From Neodiprion pinetum (Eukaryota; Arthropoda; Insecta; Hymenoptera; Diprionidae): 64,000 bases of DNA. The notes under the pieces are model-generated. The model was not told where the DNA came from. It did not search any database and was given only the letters and a program-made list of their open reading frames with translations. The translations under genes and the position numbers were made by a program. The DNA lies in the NCBI RefSeq assembly GCF_021155775.2, contig NC_060237.1:11619832-11683831 (forward strand), read 5' to 3'. Below, one piece after another: positions 44,501-56,500 of this stretch (positions are counted from its first letter, which is position 1; every line of letters starts with the position of its first letter).

Positions 44501-45580
44501 CGACTATAACTTTTTTATTCATTCGAATTCCAGGTTCGGGGGAGCTGGAGATAGGGGAAAAAGGAGATGAAAGATACGTGGCTGTACGTATATGATATAT
44601 ATCCTTGTGAAAAATACTGTCGTTGACACTACGGGAGTAACTCAAAATTCATTTTCAAGAGTTCAAAAGGTCGAAAAACCTCCTTCTCATTTCCACTGAA
44701 AACTACATGTTAAAGTACGCGTACGTAGTCATGGGTAGGAGTACGAGCAGCTTATTATCGTCGAGCTAAAGTCCACGAAAATCTGTTCATTTATCGCTTT
44801 CAGAGACGATATCTTAAGAAAAGCAGCTTTAAATGTCGATGTAACAAGTTCCTGTAAATTCTACCGCTATCGGTCCAGTCGGGATGTATGAAGTACGATC
44901 TTCTCTTTGAAAAAAAAGCATTGAGTACGTAGGAAGAGGATTGAAATGTAGGTATGGGATTTTCACGTCACATTCCCAAGAGACTCAAGCTCGGACTTAA
45001 GGCGACTATTGCACAAAAGTGAGAACTCCTCGATCCTCGAGACAAATTTCAAAATATTCTTTATGCCGAGAACTATAATCGTCGAAATATGGGGTACGTC
45101 AGAAAACTATTAAAAAGTAAATACCGTACACCGTTTGGCAGGATTATATCATCACACACAATTTTGCCGATTATATAATACGAGTATTCCAGGTGTAGGC
45201 AAACAATCAAAGGTATACGAATGGTGTACAAAAATATCCAAGTAACGTCGTCACCTCCATTGTTGGTGATCTGAAATTGCGAAGCTGCGGTATAAAAGTT
45301 ATAGGTAATATGCGGCGAAGGAAAAAATGTGAATTATTTTTTTTTCGGAAACCTTCACGGTGGCCGAACCTCTTAAGAAGTACTTATATGTATGTACACA
45401 TCGGGCCTTGATATCTCATCGTAAAAAAGGATGAAAAGGTTGAAAGCTCGCTCTGTGCGATGTGACGTAGGATATAACGAACGAGGGCAATAGAGATATC
45501 GAATTTCAGCAGTCGAACACCACGGTGCTCGATGAACCGCTCAATTCGAGCGATCGGATGGGGAACGGGATGAAGTAGAA
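41565..45580. other. Unassigned, mostly AT-rich stretch
   Basis: No supported gene. The open frame at 41565-41897 (+) lacks an ATG and a domain. An ACATATGTATGT-type run lies at 43612-43655. Confidence 0.4.
43163..43187. repeat. Perfect short hairpin (11-bp stem, 3-base loop)
   Basis: ATAGTTATAGT is followed by CAA and then its exact reverse complement. It lacks the G/C-rich stem and T-run of a terminator and is too short for a microRNA precursor. Confidence 0.8.
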
Positions 45581-45620
45581 TGGGATGGGATGGGATGGGA
45601 TGGGATGGGATGGGATGGGA
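45581..45620. repeat. (TGGGA)8 pentanucleotide repeat
   Basis: Eight perfect copies, with imperfect related units (GGGAACGGGATG) just upstream. It reads as Gly-Trp-Asp-Gly-Met on the + strand, a repeat artefact. Confidence 0.95.
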
Positions 45621-45621
45621 T

Positions 45622-47780
45622 GAGTTACATCGGCTTTCAAATTACGGGAGTGAAATCCGCGGGCTTGACTCGTCGTAGCCTTTCAGTGGGACGTCGAGCA
45701 GTCACTCCGTGCGGTGAATTTTCTCTTGGTACTCACGTAACGCGGCCGGGAGTGTTCGGAAGCCGCCGACTCACGGCTGGTCATCGAAGTGAGACTTGAT
45801 CGAACCGCCTCTTGGATTCGACTCGGTCTTGCCTGGTGGAACATTTTTAGTAGTAACGGAGGACGATCGGCGGAGGAGGAAGGTTTTACGATTAAAACGC
45901 ACAAAGATGCTGCGGTAGCGAGTCCCCTTTGCGAATGATTAGGCTTTCTTTTTCGAGCTGAAATTTTGAGAAATTTGGAAAATATTTTTATTCAATTTTC
46001 AAAACGTGGCTTATGATCATATATGTAGGTATCTTATTGTAAGAATGTTAAAAACCTCGATACCTACACGATCAATTTGTAGCCATTTCCTTGAACCATC
46101 TCAAAATCCAATTACTTATCTCTAATTACTGATCTGATAATTTGTTCATGAGTAAGTAAAATTGATTATAAAAGTGGATTCATTCAATTCGTTAAGCATG
46201 GAAACTCTCGTAGGTACACCATAAAACTGATTATATTTTGACCAGCTTTTTGAGTCGACAAAGTGTATGATATATTTCGTCTATTTTCTCATTTATTTTT
46301 GACAGATAATAAATTTCAATAGTCGTAATTGGTCTACTGATCCGATTGATGCAGTTTAAAATTGATTGGTCGAAATAATTTCACCGTATTGAACTATACG
46401 TATATATACATCGGTAAATGGGTTCTGTATCAAATTGATTTTTTTCTTTTTCTTTTTCTCAACAACGCAGCGCGTGGAAAAGGGAAGAAGATTTTTTTCA
46501 ATCTATGTCTTGGCAACTTTTACCTGGATTATGATCGAGATTCCGAGTGGATTTATTTTCCATATTATGTATTAATATAAATGATATGCTTGGTATAATA
46601 CTTGAATAAATTTTTTCCCTTTTACATTATCATTAATCAAAGATAAGTTATTACAGCGTCTGTGAGTACGAACCAAGATTTATTCGGATTATCCAGTAGA
46701 CGTAGAATCTCGTACCGCGCGTAGCAGAGTTACCCGAGCTTACCGAAAAGCGTGTGCGAGCCGTGTGCACACATGTTGGGCGTACGCAGTGTTTTTCACC
46801 TCCATAACTTACGTGCCCACGAAAATATGCATAATGCACGCAGTGCCGAGCGGCACACGCACATCGCGGTGTACAACCGAATAGAAAAAGCCTCTAAAAA
46901 ATACAATCGAAATTCGAAATAGGTATGCAAATGATAAACCCACACGGCGTGAACCAAGTGACAGGACACATGCCGCTAACCGCGATGCCGGTCAATCTCC
47001 CATCTCGACCCTCCTCCTTCTCCTCTTTCTCCTTTTTGCTGGCCCGACTGTATGTATATTGTTTAAATAATTGATTTAACATATGTGTCCATACATTATG
47101 CACCGCCGCCGCAGCAGCGTCGTAACAATGCTATGCAAATGGTAATTCTATCGCATACATGTATGCGGTATATTGTGAATACGGTGTCGAACTGAATCTC
47201 ACTTGTTATGATTATCGTTTTTCTTCGTTTTGTCGTTATCGTTGCTACCATCGATATTTTTATGTCGTTGCACTGATTGCGAAGTAATCGGTATCGTAAG
47301 TGAAAATAATATCAGTCAACCAAACTTGAGATGACTCTCTCGGACTTTGGCGTCAGGTTTTTTTATGTTCTATCTCCTTGGAAGAAACTTTCAGTGTTGT
47401 ATTTAAGATCCAATCTCAATATACGTGATATTGCGAATTTTTGGAAATCTTACGATTTTGTCGATACCTAAATTAACCGGGATCAACAATTGTATGGTAA
47501 AATTCGTTAGATCGACGAAGACCCGAGTCAAGGTATATTTTCAACTGACCGCGTTGCGCCCTTAGAACAGAGTTCAGCGAAACACGACCTTATGAACGAA
47601 CAAATCGATAACGGACATCAAGAATTCCTGTACATACCTGCATAGTCAGGAATCACGAACTGCAGAAAGTACGTCGGACTCCTTTGCATTCAAAGGAACG
47701 TACGGTGAGTCTCGCGAGTCACTTCTTAGTCACGCTATTTCGATGAGATTTCACCGCTGCTGGTATGGCAACGGAATACC
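45622..47780. other. Unassigned stretch
   Basis: A moderately CpG-containing segment follows the pentamer repeat (45620-45920), then AT-rich DNA (45940-46660), then mixed DNA. No supported gene. Confidence 0.4.
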
Positions 47781-47786
47781 TCGCAC

Positions 47787-48017
47787 CTAATTTTTGGCCC
47801 ACAGGGACTTGCGCGAATCAAAGTAAAAGCCGCGACTACCGGAGGCGCACGTACGATACCGGTGCCTAATCGCATCATCGTCCTCGTCGTCGTCGCCGTC
47901 ATTCGGGCTGCTCGTTCCGCTGGGACGACCGATGGAAGGAGGGTTTTGCAAGGGTGGAAGAACGGAAGGGCGTAAGGGGTTGTTTCGTCGCGGGTTTCCC
48001 GCAGCGGCGGACTTGAG
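47787..48017 (-). CDS. Candidate exon: proline/serine-rich then acidic segment
   Basis: On the minus strand a frame open from 48017 to the stop at 47787 reads a proline-rich segment (RPSVLPPLQNPPSIGRPSG), then a highly acidic one (SPNDGDDDEDDDAIRHRYR). This composition is typical of disordered linkers in insect regulatory proteins. A donor-like GTACGTG begins at 47854 (minus), directly after the RHRY segment, so a real exon would end at about 47855. The upstream boundary is unclear, with no good acceptor near 48010. A second frame on the same strand is open further (48211-47735, from an ATG), so the correct frame is not settled. The whole 47.8-48.2 kb block is CpG-rich. No family is recognised. 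Confidence 0.2.
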   Translation of the reverse strand, partial: LKSAAAGNPRRNNPLRPSVLPPLQNPPSIGRPSGTSSPNDGDDDEDDDAIRHRYRTCASGSRGFYFDSRKSLWAKN

Positions 48018-48210
48018 TTACCACTCGACGTCCCGTGGGACGAGGAATACCGGCTAACCGCCCTTCCGCCACCCCTCAGGGGAATTTCGTTCTTCGGATA
48101 CAACGTGGCGCGGGGTTCGCTTGTGGAGGAATCGAAGGAGCGGGAACCGTTTCCGGGTCGCGCAATATTAAGATTCGCGCTGGGCTCGCGTGACTCGCTC
48201 CCTCCTACCA

Positions 48211-48571
48211 TCCTGGGATCCGGGGATCACCCGACCGCTATGTGACGCACCCTGTACAGCTATTCCATCGCGTAGCACAGTAAAACATGCGACAATTCCT
48301 ACATTTTAAACAGGAACACCAACCGTCGGGTTCACTTTGACTATCGCCGCGGGTAGACGCGACGTATCTGGTTGTGGAATGATCGCATTATGTAAAATTG
48401 TGTGTATGACCGAAGCGAACTCTTTCCGAGATGTCGTGAAAATTTACAAATTTTTATTCATTTGTCACGCTCTTTGTCAACGCTTGTTTCGATCTAAAGT
48501 TCAATTATAAACCGAACGCACCGGCTTATGTCACTTGATTTATTCTCAGATCCGAAAACTAACTATATCGG
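48211..48571. other. Unassigned stretch
   Basis: I see nothing except an isolated CACCCTGTACAGC at about 48248, which resembles a mariner-type end without a partner. Confidence 0.4.
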
Positions 48572-48680
48572 CGCGGTGGCCACTCGGCTGGAAAACCAGG
48601 AAATGTCACGGAATATAAATTGGTATGGGAAAGTCAGAGAAATGTCAAGGAACTCTGTGCTGGTCAGGGAATATTACCAA
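48572..48680. mobile_element. hAT-like element fragment
   Basis: GCGGTGGCCACTCGGCTGG is followed by GAAAACCAGGAAATGTCACGG and by repeated AATGTCA, AAAGTCAGAG and GGTCAGGGAATATT motifs. This is the subterminal texture of hAT-type elements, like that at 19803-20187. The other end was not found, so it is probably truncated. Confidence 0.45.
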
Positions 48681-49640
48681 ATACCTACATTCGGAATCTT
48701 TTTTTTTTCTTCTTCCTTACTTGATGTGCCTGCTCGATTGTGAGGATGCAGTTGTAGATGAAAATTCAACATATCAATAACATTGTCAGTGCATATGCTA
48801 GAAACAGCATGTCAACAAGTACGAACTTCAACTATCTACTAATTAACTATTTCGATTAATTCCGATTTTTCGAAAAGTATAGGAAAAGTATTGCAAAATG
48901 CGAAATTTTTCATGCAAGAAGTACCGAGAAAATCGGAATTTTTGTCAGAGAAACGGAAGTCTGGAAATTTCCGATTCCAAATTAGGTAACAATAAGGTAA
49001 TTAGGGGGGAGTTGGAGTGGTGTCAGTGCTGATCTTGTGAGCAAAAAAATGTTGTCTCAATGAAGTACAAATGTAGTTGTGATGTCAAGTAGGGAAAAAA
49101 TTTAAACCATTGTACTAACGAATGCACGCATATAAGTGAATTCTAAGAATTTATAACATCACAATTCAGTAAAACACAATACCTATGCCTTTAGAATAGT
49201 TGAATGAAAAAACAAACACAATTATACATTTGATTGAAAAAAGAAAAAAGACGCGTTTGTACTGTAAAATGTAGTTGAATTAGTTTTGTTCCATTTTCAT
49301 AAATCACAGTGTATATTAGTTGCTTGTAAAAAAAACCGTAATTTTTTTTTTCTCACGTGTATTACCAAATCGTTTAATTAAGATGAAAAAAATTAAATAT
49401 ATCATCAATTTCTCACGTTATTATTTTCGTGCAACTGTACAGACAACGGATTGGATAAGTTGAAATCGATCGGCATAATAAATTTATGAGGGCATTGTAA
49501 ATTGACAAACGCAAAAATGCTTTGTTCGACTCAAAGACTGGTATGTATACATTTCGGAAATATGACCTCTGCGTGAAACTGTCCAATTAACTGGGATAAT
49601 ACGATGCCTTTGCAACTCTACAAATTATCAAGAGAGTTTA
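48681..49640. other. Unassigned AT-rich stretch
   Basis: No gene seen. A GGGGGGAGTTGG run lies at about 49004-49015. Confidence 0.45.
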
Positions 49641-50275
49641 GGGGGGGTACAACTTGGACGGTCTAAAATCACATCTATTTTTAGGAGCTTTTATTATAGA
49701 AAATGAAAACACTTGGAGCAATTTGAATTTGAGGGCTTTTGTTATTTATAGTTTTACGAACATTTTAGAATTTTTCCGCGGCGACACGGCACATATAAGT
49801 ATAACTTATTTTTTTCAGGTAAGAACATCTTTTAAGGTTCAACTTCGTAACACCAATGTTAAAAAGACACTTTTTTCCGAATATGTACGATTATGAACAA
49901 AAATGTTCATTTTTCAACCATGAAATTGTTGAAAAAAATTTTATAAAAAAATGTAGGGATTGAAATTCAAAAATCCAGCCACGAGGTCGAATCAATTAAA
50001 CTAGTTTTAAAGATTGTGTGAAATTTTAAGTTGATCGGATGAAAATTGACCGAGGAATCTGCGCTACCGGATTGAAAAAGTGCTCGTTCGATGCTTAAAT
50101 GCGCCGTGTCGTTATTTTATTATTAATTTCAATGGGAAATTCTAAAATGTTCTTGAAACTATAAATAATGTAGCCCTCAAATTTAAATTGCTGCAAGCGT
50201 TTTCATTTAATTTTAAAAAAACTCCCAAAATCAGGTATCTCAGTAGGATCTCAGACCGTCAAAAGCTGTACCTCC
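49641..50275. mobile_element. Long-TIR element (about 635 bp) with ~170-200 bp inverted ends
   Basis: The left end (GGGGTACAACTT, then GACGGTCTAAAATC) and the right end (in reverse, GAGGTACAGCTTTTGACGGTCT) are inverted. The inverted similarity continues inward, with few gaps, through a TTTGAGGGCT segment and on to CGACACGGC (49641 to about 49803, and about 50090 to 50275). The roughly 290-bp centre is unique and AT-rich. The arms differ at many positions, so the element is older than the one at 15307-16702. A frame covering its right part and flank (50188-50433) has no recognisable domain. The target duplication is not clear. Confidence 0.7.
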
Positions 50276-50994
50276 TCAAGAAAACGTTGCAAGCGTTGAG
50301 GGATTACGTACAATTTTGCGGATCAATTGGACAAGTAAATGACAAATTGTATTTCACTATTTGCATGGAGAAGAATGCTGCGTCCCGAATAAAGATGCTG
50401 TCAAAAAGGAGCAAAAAGCTAAAAAATTTTTGAGATTTGCGGTATAATTGTTTGAACGTATCTCTTCGTAAATCGGAGTATAAAATTGATATTCCAGTAG
50501 GTACTTTTTCCAGTGCGTAAACGTAGAATGCCGTGACAGGTACGAAAACCGGTAATTAAGGTAATTTGGCTCCGTCAAGAAGGACTCCAACAGCACCGCC
50601 TCAAGGGCACCTCTTCTCAAATAGCACATCAACGTGTACATGTGGCGGTTTATTTGAGAGATTGTGCAAGTTTGTAAGAAAGACGCACAAGTCTTCTTTC
50701 CTTCCTTACAGGCATGTCATTCATTCTGCGTGACAGATATATTTTATTTTTTTTCGTGCGAATCGCGAGCACAAAAAAGAATGAAATATTGAGCAGAACA
50801 ATTACTGAAATATTGAAGGTTATCGCAACGTACCTTCCTGCTTGTATAAAAGCCTCGGCAATAACACGAAGACTGTAATTCCGTGCAGATTATAAATCTG
50901 CGACCCAGACAAAAACGGAAGAAAAAAAGAAACGAGAGTTTTTACAGGATCGTTGTATCTTTCCTGAAACCCGGCAGTTTCTTTTTGATCATAC
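50276..50994. other. Unassigned stretch between two mobile elements
   Basis: No gene recognised. The minus-strand frame at 50641-50357 is AT-driven. Confidence 0.4.
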
Positions 50995-50998
50995 ATAT

Positions 50999-52589
50999 GG
51001 GTCATTCCATCTCAAATCGACCAATGGTTGTACTCGACCCCTTTTGTTTTGGATGAAATTTGGTCAGAAGTTTCCATTCATCATATAAAGAAGTTCTGCC
51101 AAAGGAAAAAAATTATAAATTTTTTTTTCAAAAGTTATGCAACTTTTAAAATTCCACTATTTTTCCTGATTTTTAAACTTATGCTTCAAAGATCTCGAAA
51201 ACTATTATATTATAATTACTCCAACGATCTCAGCTAGATTTTCAAGGGGATACTCGAAGCTACAAAAAAAAAGTTTTTTTTGAAAAATTTTTCGAAATAT
51301 CGTTTTTTTGCAGAATTTTGAAACTTACAACATTGTAAAAATCGATGACCGCCATTAAATTTTTCGCTTCAATTTTTTTCGGGAGTACCTCTAACTGATC
51401 TCAAAAGATCCTGAACATTTTGAGATGGGGTTTTTTTTCTTTCAAAAGATACAAATTTTTGAATTTTGAAAAAAAAAATTTATTTTTTTTTGGCACTGAC
51501 TGAATAAAACAATGATAAATTCACTTGTAATTTTCAATTTCACGACACAAAAATTTATTTCAAGGCAATAGAGTATATACTTTTTTCACGTGAAAAAATA
51601 ATTAATATGTCGTTTTAATTCATTTGGTAATTAAATGTTCATTTGTATCAGTTAAGAAGTGACACACTCTGCCATCGACATGTTTCCTACTGAAATTTTT
51701 CTACTAAACATTTCCTGTGAAACTTTCCAGAGGTCTCTATTATCTCTATGGTGGCCGTACTTCTAGAATTCACGCAGTTTGTTGTTTATACAAGGATATA
51801 TGAGGATATATAAACAACAAACTGCGTGAATTCTAGAAGTACGGCCACCATAGAGATAATGACCGCTGGAAAGTTTCACAGTAAATATCTAGTAGAAAAA
51901 TTTTAGTAGCAAACATGTAGATGGCAGAGTGTGTCACTTCTTAACTGATACAAATGAACATTTAATTACCAAATGAATTTAAACGACATATTAATTATTT
52001 TTTCATATGACAAAAGTATATACTCTATTGCCTTGAAATAAATTTTTGTGTCTTGAAATTGAAAATTACAAGTGAATTTATCATTGTTTTATTCAGTCAG
52101 TGCCAAAGAAAAATAAATTTTTTTTTTCAAAATTCAAAAATTTGTATCTTTTGAAAGAAAAAAAACCCCATCTCAAAATGTTCAGGATCTTTTGAGATCA
52201 GTTAGAGGTACTCCCGAAAAAAATTGAAGCGAAAAATTTAATGGCGGTCATCGATTTTTACAATGTTGTAAGTTTCAAAATTCTGCAAAAAAACGATATT
52301 TTGAAAAATTTTTCGAAAAAAATTTTTTGGTAGCTTCGAGTATCCCCTTGAAAATCTAGCTGAGATCGTTGGAGTAATTATAATAGTTTTCGGGATCTTT
52401 GAAGCATAAGTTTAAAAAACAGGAAAAATAGTGGAATTTTAAAAGTTGAATAACTTTTGAAAAAAAAATTTATAACTTTTTTCCTTTGGCAGAACTTCTT
52501 TATATGATGAATGAAAACTTCTGACCAAATTTCATCCAAAACAAAAGGGGTCGAGTACAACCATTGGTCGATTTGACATGGAATGACCC
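50999..52589. mobile_element. Foldback (palindromic) DNA transposon, older, about 1.59 kb
   Basis: Inverted arms of about 790 and 781 bp (50999-51790 and 51809-52589) meet at an 18-bp loop. The ends are GGGTCATTCCATCTCAAATC and, inverted, GGGTCATTCCATGTCAAATC. The arms differ by several substitutions and small indels, for instance around 51728-51745, so insertion is older than for the element at 15307-16702. The flanks are ATAT on the left and ATGT on the right, three of four bases alike, which fits a 4-bp target duplication with one later change. The frames in the two arms are mirror images without any known domain. The near-zero loop makes this an almost perfect giant hairpin. Confidence 0.92.
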
Positions 52590-53500
52590 ATGTGTATATT
52601 ATACTTATACGTGATTCGTTTGTGTTATACATATAATTTTTTTCTCCGTAAAAATAGAGCCGTTCACATCATATGTCTCTCTACCTGCACGTCAAACCGA
52701 ATGAATTACGTTTATAGTACGTGCGTACACGCAGGCATATTATCTTCTCGTACCTACAAGCGTATTTTGCGGTCTGGAAGGTATTCTCACATTTGCAGGT
52801 TTTTTCTCTCATTTTCTGCGGTGGAGTTTGAAAATACATACACGTATATGTACGTATATAGTACGCATATATTGCTATTTATTTGAAGTTTGTATGGCTT
52901 TCGTAAAGCCGAATCTGTTTTCTTCTGCAGGTAATATGTAACAAAGTACGGAATCGCTCGTATAATAATTATGTAACGCTTTTTTGGGATTTCAGTAAGA
53001 GGATATAAATTCATTACTGCTGTAAATATATTCAATTTTGTCAGGTAAATGAATAAAGCTTTTAACGAATTTCTAGTTTCAAAAACTTCTTCGGAATTCC
53101 CGAAAGCTTATCAATATTTTCCATACTGAATTCCTTTATTTAAAACAATGAACATATTCAGAGAAATATCCGTTTCGGTTCGCTGACATTAATGTTATAA
53201 TCGCAAAGAAATTATGATATAAAAAATTTTACCGGATGTCTTCGTGTCCACTCCACGAAAGGTAATTTCTAAACTCGGTATGCTTGGTTGGACAAACATG
53301 ATAAGAATGAATAATCAGCTTCTACTTCAGGCATTGCTATATCAAGTGTATTCAGATTGAGTGTAGATAATATTTTAGTTGTAAAAAAGAACAGCCGAAC
53401 AGCCTCGAGTGGGACAGGATTTTGGAAATAATTTGTGTTCCCATCTTTTACACGATATAACGAAACGTCAACGTTCGGGTAAATGTCGTGCCAGTTGTAC
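52590..53500. other. Unassigned AT-rich stretch
   Basis: ATAC/TACGTA-rich DNA around 52830-52880. The short frames have no support. Confidence 0.45.

Positions 53501-53529
<29 letters not shown>
53501..53529. repeat. Poly(A) run, 29 bases
   Basis: An uninterrupted A29. A second imperfect A-run follows at about 53637-53660. It could mark the tail of a decayed retroposed sequence, but I see no SINE or LINE body upstream. Confidence 0.9.
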
Positions 53530-53533
<4 letters not shown>

Positions 53534-56500
53534 ACGTATGGCATGTTACACGTATAATTATGTCAAAATACGTTATACTGCAAGTAATTCAGAAAATCAA
53601 GGAAAACGTTGCGCTGGATCGATATCTCTGAAAATGAAAAAAAAAAAAAAGAAAAAATAAAACACGCCAATTAAGGAGCTGTTCAATTTTCACTCATAGT
53701 CGAAATCTCGCCCGTATGATAAATCAAACTGTCAATGTAATCTGATTAGCGAATTCCCTCGCGGTGCTGCGTGTATCCTGCACTCATGCGTGCAACTACA
53801 CGAACACGATTTCGGGTTAAATTACATCATGACGCCGGCTGTACCTACATCTCCGGCTAATTATCATAAATTCATAACAAGTTCGTTCCTCGTCGGTCGG
53901 TCGGTCGGTCGGTGGGCCTGGGATACAAATTTGCCGGGATTTTATCACGCACATATGTATTATCATACGTGTACCTACACACGTATCGGGTGATGCGACG
54001 TCGGGAGAGACAGAATTTTTATGTCCTGCACACGAAGGTAATGAATCTGTTGCAATTCCTGAGTGATCGTGTAACGTTAACGTGTAATTAAGGGATCTCG
54101 CTTAGCTCTCGCTGCTGCACCGTGCCGGTAAAATAAGTCAAGCTGTATGTGTTTTTTAACGAGCTGCTGGACCTTTTCGTTGGATTTAATTTATACCGCG
54201 CCTTTTATATGCCTTATACATATTATATATACGTAGTGCCTTCTTTGTCAACCCGGCAATTTTGTTCAACATCATGGATGTTTTTTTTTTTAACTCTTTT
54301 TTTCGTTAAGCAATTCGCCGGATTCCCGTGTTGATGCGGAGAAGATGGCTTCAGAAATTTTCTCGTATCTCTTCAAGCAAGGTAGAGAATTGTTTTTTCA
54401 GAAGAAAACCAGAAAGTCTATCATTTGTGTAACGAGAAACTAACATTTACTTGTAAATTTACTTTTTTTGTTATAAATGCTCGAGAAAACATTTTTTTTT
54501 TTCTCGTTTAGTACGATATCCTTTTCTCGAGAGTCGCGAATTCATTAGAAATTTATTTAACAGTCAAAAACCTGCATCCAATCGGTATAAAAAATTAAAG
54601 TTGTCGCAGTTCTCGACAGTCTTGAAGTAAAAAAATTGGACGAACGTAAAATTTTCTGGATAACTTGACTAAAAATAATTTTTCAAAGACGTTTAGAATT
54701 GAGCGTGGTTCTTTCTCTCAGAAATCAAAGAAGTGTCATTTTTTTTAATTTTTCTTTGAAATGTTGCTAAAACCATTTATATTTCTCGCCAACTACAGGC
54801 ATTTCTAGTATAAGTCTTGATTTTATTTAATTGTTTTTACTGAATCGGAACAATCAGGACTTCGATTAATAAATGACTCATTTAGTCCTGCATATTTTCG
54901 CAGTAACACGATAAAATTTAAGGCATTGCACTTGATATTGAAAAAAAAGAATTGTTTTCCAACATTGGAAAAAAAAACAAAACACAGACTCACGTATCGT
55001 GAATAAACTTATAATTCCGGGATAATGCTCTCTGAAATGTTCACCGAAACACACGGTATCTTTTTATATGCAATTAAGGAGTAGAAAAGGGCGCGCTTAT
55101 CTTTGAAACGGTTGGCTATGAAAATCCAAATCTCACATGAAATCGGGTAGTCTTCTAGTTGGTTTGAAACTTTAAGAGCCCCGTAGAAGAATTTCTGTTT
55201 CGTATTGGAAAAAGCGACCCCCGCGAATAATAATATTATTAATAATAATAAAAAAAAGAAAGATGTAAATAATTAATCATGCACAGGAGCACGAAAAAAG
55301 AAACGTGTAAATGATACTCGGTCAATTTTTCTCGAAGCAAAAGTTTATTTATACGTCCGTCAGTCGGGTTTCCTTTTCTGCATATCTCGTCTCTCCACGT
55401 CACGACGCTTCGTTTCCCTTTCCTTCGCTTCTCTTCTCATCTCTTCTCTTCCCATTCCTCCGGGGCTCGTCTCGTTCCAAGCTTCGCACCCCACATAATA
55501 ACCCGCCGTAAGAATTTTTTTCTCCTCGGTTGTGGATATACGCGCACGTCCGTGATGCGTGTGCGATACGTACACGCACGTCAACGAACTTACACAACAC
55601 AAAGTGCTAAACGCCGTACTCGAGACCGGGGTCTTTAATCTTTATGGAAAATTAAAGCAGAAATAAACATGCCGACCTTTGAGTGAAGGCAGCCTGTGAT
55701 TATACGAGGCGAGAGAAAAAATTATCAGCTCGAATGGCCCCCGTACGTATGGATGGGTGTATATTGCATTTCGTGCACGCACGTCGGACACACACAACCC
55801 GTCATGCATCCACGCGCTGCAAGGACCATTCGGGACTCGAGTATTTAAGTATTCAGTCTTCGCTTACAGTTTTTTTTCCCCCCCTGGTTCCATTTTTTAA
55901 ATCTTTCTTATCGGGTAAACTTCTGTCTCGAGTACTCGGGGGTGGCGATACCTAGGCGTGAGGTACTTTCAATAGCGTATGCACGCGAAACTCTGTACGA
56001 CGTTTCAATTCCCTGCATGATGCAAAGTTTCGTTGAATATTTTTGCCACCGCGTCTCCCTTTCCACGGATTCACCGTAATCCATGGTCTACGGTTCTATA
56101 CCGTCTGTGCATTCGATGGATAATGAAACGCGATATTCGCCACCGCGTACACGCGAGCGTACGTGTGAATTCAACGAGTACTTTGTGTGTGCGCTGTACC
56201 CACAGTTTCCTTTATTCTTGCTCGTACCTTCGTAAATCCGAACGCACATGCCTCAATCCCATAAGTATTGCGCACATAACGTGCGCAGACGTAATTGACA
56301 CCTTTTCGGAAAGTTTGAAGTTATGGAAAGCATGCGTCGAGATTTTTTCGCTTGCGCATAATTGCTCGGATATAAGGAAACATGGTTCCATACGTAGATG
56401 CTGTAACCGTTGTCTTTCGTTTGTAACTGTCGAAGTTTCGAAGAAACTTCTCGACACATTTCATTTCTATACTAAAAATAAAGCGTTTAACATTTTTCAA

